Source: G963704535 sp963704535 (GTDB lineage Bacteria > Chloroflexota > Chloroflexia > Chloroflexales > Roseiflexaceae). From it: a stretch of DNA of 64,000 bases. Under the pieces are notes generated by a model that saw only the letters and a program-made list of their open reading frames with translations, was not told where the DNA came from and did not search any database. Every line of letters starts with the position of its first letter. Position 1 is the stretch's first letter. Position numbers and translations under genes: made by a program. Location of the stretch: contig OY969916.1 in NCBI GenBank assembly GCA_963704535.1, positions 1,922,001 through 1,986,000 of the forward strand, given 5' to 3'. Shown here piece after piece: positions 61,301-64,000 of this stretch.

Positions 61301-64000
61301 GCTGACCGCCGAACGCTTTGTACCCAACCCATTTATCGAGAACAAAGAACAAAGAACAAAGCCTGTCCTGAGCGAAGTCGAAGGGAACAAAGAACAAAGA
61401 ACCGAAGATAGAGGATCGAAGATAGAAGATAGCGGTCTCGCTGCTCAGGAGAAGCTATCCTCAATCCTCAATCCTCAATCCTCAACCCGGCTGTACCGGA
61501 CCGGCGACCTGGCCCGCCGGCGCGCGGATGGCGAGCTGGAGTACCTGGGGCGCCTCGACCAGCAGGTGCAGTTGCGCGGCTTCCGGGTCGAGCTGGGCGA
61601 GATCGAGGCCGCGTTGCGCCAGCACCCGCAGGTGCGCGAGGTGGTGGTGGCAGAGCGCGAGGATGTGCCCGGCGAGAAGCGATTGGTGGCCTATCTCGTC
61701 ACCGGAGATCAGAGATTGGAGATTGGAGATTCGGGCGGCGAGGGTCTCCAATCTCCAATCTCCAATCTCCATCAGGAGCTACGCGGTTTCCTAAAGAACC
61801 GCCTACCCGACTATATGCTACCGGCCGCCTTTGTGCTGCTCGACGCGCTGCCGCTCAATTCCAACGGCAAGCTCGACCGGCGAGCCTTGCCGGCGCCTGA
61901 CGACAGCCGGCCGGCGCTGGCGCAGGAGTTTGTGGCGCCATCCACGCCGGAGGAGCAGATCCTGGCCGAGGTCTGGGCCAAGGTACTGGGCATCAAGCAG
62001 GTCGGCGTCCACGACAACTTCTTCGACCTGGGCGGCGACTCGATGCGTAGTATGCAGGTGCTGGCCCAGGCACGTGAGCATGGGCTGCACTGCTCGCTCC
62101 AGCAGCTCTTCCAGCATCAAACGATCGCCGAACTGACCCGCGTGCTTGAGACCAGCGAGTCCCTCCCGGAGCCGGCCGCGGCGCTCCAACCGTTCAGCCT
62201 GCTCTCCGCCCAGGATCGGGCAAAGCTCCAGATGGCCGGCGCATACCACCATCTGGAAGACGCCTACCCGCTGACTAAGCTCCAGGCTGGGATGCTCTTT
62301 CACAGCGAGTATGCCCCCGATTCGGCGGCCTATCACGACATCTTCAGCTACCATCTCCAGGCGCCGCTCGACGCGCTGGCGCTGCGGGCGGCGCTCCAGC
62401 AACTCGCCGCCCACCACCCAATCCTCCGCACCGCGTTCGATCTCAGCGGCGCCAGCGAGCTGCTGCAACTGGTCCACCGTAGCGCCGAGATCCCCTTGCA
62501 GATCGACGATCTATGCCACCTCATTCCCGCCGAACAGGAGGACGCTCTCACCGCGTGGACCGAGGCGGAGAAGCGCGCCCGCATCGACTGGACGCGCCCG
62601 CCGCTGCTGCGCTTCCAGATCCATCGCCGGGCCGAGGAGACATTTCAGCTCACGCTCAGCTTCCATCACGCCATCCTCGACGGCTGGAGCGTTGCCACGA
62701 TGCTCACCGAGCTGTTTCAGCGCTACCTGGCCCTGCTGGGCAAAGCAGAGCCACCGCACTACTCGCGACCACCCGACGTGTTCCGAGATTTTGTGGCGCT
62801 GGAGCGGGCGGCGCTGGCGTCGGAGGACTGCCGGAGCTTCTGGGTGCAAGATCTCGGTGACAGCACGGCCACCATGCTGCCGCGTTGGCCTGCCAGCTCC
62901 CGAGATCCCGCCCACCAGGTCGGCAAGCAGGCCGTGCCGCTGGCGCCGGAGATGTCGGAAGGGCTGCGAGCGCTGGCCCGATCAGCGAAAGTGCCACTCA
63001 AGACCGTGTTGCTGGCCGCGCACCTACGGGTACTGCGTCTGCTTGGCGGCCAATCCGATGTCGTGACCGGCATGCTGGCGCACGGTCGCCCGGAGCAGGC
63101 CGGCAGCGAGCGCAGTCTGGGGTTGTTCCTCAATTCGCTGCCGTTCCACCTGAACCTAGCGGGAGGCACCTGGCGCGACCTGGTGCGGGAGACGTTCCGG
63201 CATGAGCAGGAGTTGCTGCCCTTCCAGCGCTACCCGATGGCCGAAATCCAGCGGGTCGTCGGCCGGCAGCCGCTCTTCGAGACCATCTTTACCTTTGTGA
63301 ACTTCCACGTCTACGAGGAGCTATCGCAGTTCCAAGAGCTGCGCCTGCTGGGGTCGCGCGTGTTTGAGGAGACACAGGCGATCCTGGACGCCAATTTCAC
63401 CCTGGATCGCGCCACGTCCCAGGTTCGGTTGAGCCTGTCTTTTGATCGAGCGCAGTTTGGCCGGGAGCAGATCAGTGCCATCGGCCGATACTACGCAAGC
63501 ACTCTGGCCGCGATGGCCGGCGCCCCGGATGATCGGTATGATACCTGCGATCTGCTTGCTCCGCAGGAGCGGCGGCAGGTGCTGGAGGAGTGGAACGCGA
63601 CCGAGGCGACATACCCCACAGATGTCTGCCTGCACACCCTAATCGCCGCCCAGGCCGCCCGCACCCCCGACGCAGTGGCGCTGATATTCGACCGCCGAGA
63701 ACCAGAACAAAGAACCACCCAGAGGGTACCCGACAAAGAACAAAGGATTGATACACCACGCAACACCCTTCGACACGGCTCAGGGCAGGCGCAACACGCA
63801 ACACCCTTCGACACGGCTCAGGGCAGGCGCAACACGCAACAGTTTTCTCAATTCTCAATTCTCAATTCTCAATTCTCATATGTGACCTACGGTGAGTTGG
63901 ATCGGCGCGCCAACCAGCTCGCCCACTATCTGCGCGCTCGTGGCGTCGGCCCCGAAGCGCTGGTGGGCGTCTGCCTGCATCGCTCGCTGGAGCTGGTCGT
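58329..64000 (+). CDS. Gene 9 (3' partial): C-A(Thr)-PCP-C-A(truncated by window end)
   Basis: ATG 58329; frame 3 is open to the end of the window, including through all repeat tracts. N-terminal helix ITALSPEQRELLEWRLKQEG, then C (58455-59790; HHLISDG) and A (59830-61880). The A pocket reads D-F-W-N-I-G-M-V-H, the threonine code, as in gene 3. PCP is of the GGDS form (DNFFDLGGDSMRSMQVL). The second C domain (62240-63580) opens with AYPLTKLQAGMLFHSEYAP and has FHHAILDGWSVATM, resembling the gene 5 opening C domain, although no E domain is seen before it. A second A domain starts at about 63620 and runs off the window after VGVCLHRSLELVV. Tracts at 59911, 60264, 61339, 61703 and 63701 are translated in frame. 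Confidence 0.92.
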   Translation, partial: MSNYHEQITALSPEQRELLEWRLKQEGVDSARIQIPRQPPDRVAFPLSFAQQRLWFLDRLMPGNPAYHIAAAWRLHGPLDQKALERSFRAIVGRHATLRTRIVSQEGQPQQLVGPADQAAFALERHDLQHLPTLARADAAERLARASAQQPFDLAAGPLLRAGLACLGPHEHMLYVVMHHLISDGWSMTVFLQELVAGYVAETGAGGAPVPQPTIQYGDFAVWQREWLAGSILETQLAYWTQRLRDLPTLELPTDRPHPLVQSFRGGRAEALVPSALAEALRALCLRERVTTFMLLLAAFDVLLARYSGQDDIAIGTPLAGRTHPEVEGLIGCFVNTLVLRADLSGNPTFRALLQRVREVVLGAYQHQDLPFEMLVDELQPIRNLSHNPLFQVVFSLQNTSQPAPALPGLTFSPALAETNASQFDLTLSMTDSPQGLGCVVRYNADLFDATTITRMLGHLQILLEGIVANPDCRISALPLLTPQERRRMVEQWNATEMAYPTEVCLHELVAAQAARTPDAVALVFDRREPEQRTTQRVPDKEQRIDTPRNTQHATRNSFLNAQFSYMTYGELDRRANQLAHHLRSLGAGPETLVALRLERSASLVVALLATLKAGAAYLPIDPATPAARVGLILDDARPAVLITTQEQRTKNREPRTENQLRTTDRKGVLHTPPADDERAYSTQPSVEHTPPADDERAYSTQPSVEHTPPADDERAAGTTPPANGESALGTPLPPTQGQATVIDLVSDWPTIAQMPTTPPATSITPDSLAYVIYTSGSTGAPKGVMVTHASVVRLFNASAAWFSFGAQDVWTLFHSYAFDFSVWELWGALLHGGRLVLVPYLLSRDPDGLAALLRREQVTVLNQTPTAFRQLIPADAVLDEELPPSALRYVIFGGEKLDPHFLRPWLTRYGDARPQLINMYGITETTVHVTYHPLTRADLDPPAASLIGEPIPDLSLYVLDGQMQPVPLGVPGELYVGGAGLARGYLNRPELTAERFVPNPFIENKEQRTKPVLSEVEGNKEQRTEDRGSKIEDSGLAAQEKLSSILNPQSSTRLYRTGDLARRRADGELEYLGRLDQQVQLRGFRVELGEIEAALRQHPQVREVVVAEREDVPGEKRLVAYLVTGDQRLEIGDSGGEGLQSPISNLHQELRGFLKNRLPDYMLPAAFVLLDALPLNSNGKLDRRALPAPDDSRPALAQEFVAPSTPEEQILAEVWAKVLGIKQVGVHDNFFDLGGDSMRSMQVLAQAREHGLHCSLQQLFQHQTIAELTRVLETSESLPEPAAALQPFSLLSAQDRAKLQMAGAYHHLEDAYPLTKLQAGMLFHSEYAPDSAAYHDIFSYHLQAPLDALALRAALQQLAAHHPILRTAFDLSGASELLQLVHRSAEIPLQIDDLCHLIPAEQEDALTAWTEAEKRARIDWTRPPLLRFQIHRRAEETFQLTLSFHHAILDGWSVATMLTELFQRYLALLGKAEPPHYSRPPDVFRDFVALERAALASEDCRSFWVQDLGDSTATMLPRWPASSRDPAHQVGKQAVPLAPEMSEGLRALARSAKVPLKTVLLAAHLRVLRLLGGQSDVVTGMLAHGRPEQAGSERSLGLFLNSLPFHLNLAGGTWRDLVRETFRHEQELLPFQRYPMAEIQRVVGRQPLFETIFTFVNFHVYEELSQFQELRLLGSRVFEETQAILDANFTLDRATSQVRLSLSFDRAQFGREQISAIGRYYASTLAAMAGAPDDRYDTCDLLAPQERRQVLEEWNATEATYPTDVCLHTLIAAQAARTPDAVALIFDRREPEQRTTQRVPDKEQRIDTPRNTLRHGSGQAQHATPFDTAQGRRNTQQFSQFSILNSQFSYVTYGELDRRANQLAHYLRARGVGPEALVGVCLHRSLELV
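59911..60026 (+). repeat. A1-A2 loop composite tract, gene 9 first A
   Basis: CCCAGAGGGTACCCGACAAA element, AACAAAG, GATTGATACGCC, CACGCAA units, ATTCTCA. Forward form of the inverted cassette at 20542. Confidence 0.87.
60264..60540 (+). repeat. A2-A3 loop tract with palindrome and 54-base tandem repeat, gene 9
   Basis: ACCGAGA heptamers, GGGCGTATTGCATACGCCC, then a 54-base unit repeated twice and a third partial copy, encoding HTPPADDERAYSTQPSVE. Confidence 0.87.
61339..61483 (+). repeat. A6-A7 loop composite tract, gene 9
   Basis: AACAAAG blocks around an inverted dispersed element (61362-61385), GAAGATA-type units and TCAATCC units. Confidence 0.85.
61703..61772 (+). repeat. A9-A10 loop hairpin tract, gene 9
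   Basis: AGATTGGAGATTGGAGA left arm, GC-rich loop, TCTCCAATCTCCAATCT right arm. Confidence 0.86.
63701..63879 (+). repeat. A1-A2 loop composite tract, gene 9 second A
   Basis: CCCAGAGGGTACCCGACAAA element, AACAAAG, GATTGATACACC, two copies of CCTTCGACACGGCTCAGGGC plus CACGCAA units (63766 and 63804), then ATTCTCA units. Confidence 0.88.

Overview
The window is one continuous plus-strand stretch of a hybrid NRPS/PKS megasynthase locus. Every supported gene lies on the + strand, and neighbouring genes overlap by ATGA, overlap by a few bases, or are separated by at most 114 bp, so it reads as one operon. The window opens inside the first gene and closes inside the last, and no thioesterase, regulator or transporter is visible. 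Coding DNA is strongly GC-rich. I cannot assign a taxon with confidence. FAAL-started lipopeptide lines, cyanobacterial-type N-MT domains and heptanucleotide repeats recall filamentous bacteria; the high GC argues against a typical heterocystous cyanobacterium and would fit, for example, a Chloroflexota member (weak inference).

Layout. Gene 1 (before 1 to 5763): FAAL (partial)-ACP-C-A(Gly-like, interrupted by a luciferase-like monooxygenase)-PCP. Gene 2 (5760-10559): KS-AT-KR-ACP. Gene 3 (10549-20541): KS-dead AT-ACP-C-A-PCP-C-A(Thr)-PCP. Gene 4 (20656-28302): glycosyltransferase-C-A-MT-PCP-E. Gene 5 (28365-38652): C-A-PCP-C-A-PCP-C-A(Ser)-PCP. Gene 6 (38669-48466): glycosyltransferase-C-A-PCP-KS-AT-KR-ACP. 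Gene 7 (48463-49875): stand-alone glycosyltransferase. Gene 8 (49872-58332): C-A(Gly)-PCP-KS-AT-KR-ACP. Gene 9 (58329 to beyond 64000): C-A(Thr)-PCP-C-A. Read colinearly this would build a fatty-acyl peptide-polyketide with Gly, Thr, Ser, Gly and Thr, a D-configured N-methyl residue, several beta-hydroxy ketide extensions, and probably sugar decoration. Amino-acid specificities were read by eye from the ten-residue binding-pocket code.

The most unusual feature is a dense set of AT-rich heptanucleotide tandem tracts (units such as AACAAAG, CCAATCT, ATTCTCA, ACAACGG, ACCAAGA, CACGCAA) and small palindromes inside the open reading frames. They sit at a few recurrent surface-loop positions of A, AT, C, E and KR-region sequence and spare KS and carrier-protein domains. 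Many form hairpins. The same DNA cassette is read in different frames in different domains, and one composite cassette lies inverted between genes 3 and 4. This looks like invasion of megasynthase genes by short repeats at the DNA level.

Seven reading-frame breaks split genes 1, 4, 5 and 8. Two lie inside heptamer tracts; five are single-base differences in ordinary coding sequence. They may be sequencing or assembly errors, real decay, or (for the tract-located ones) length variation, and this cannot be settled from the sequence alone.
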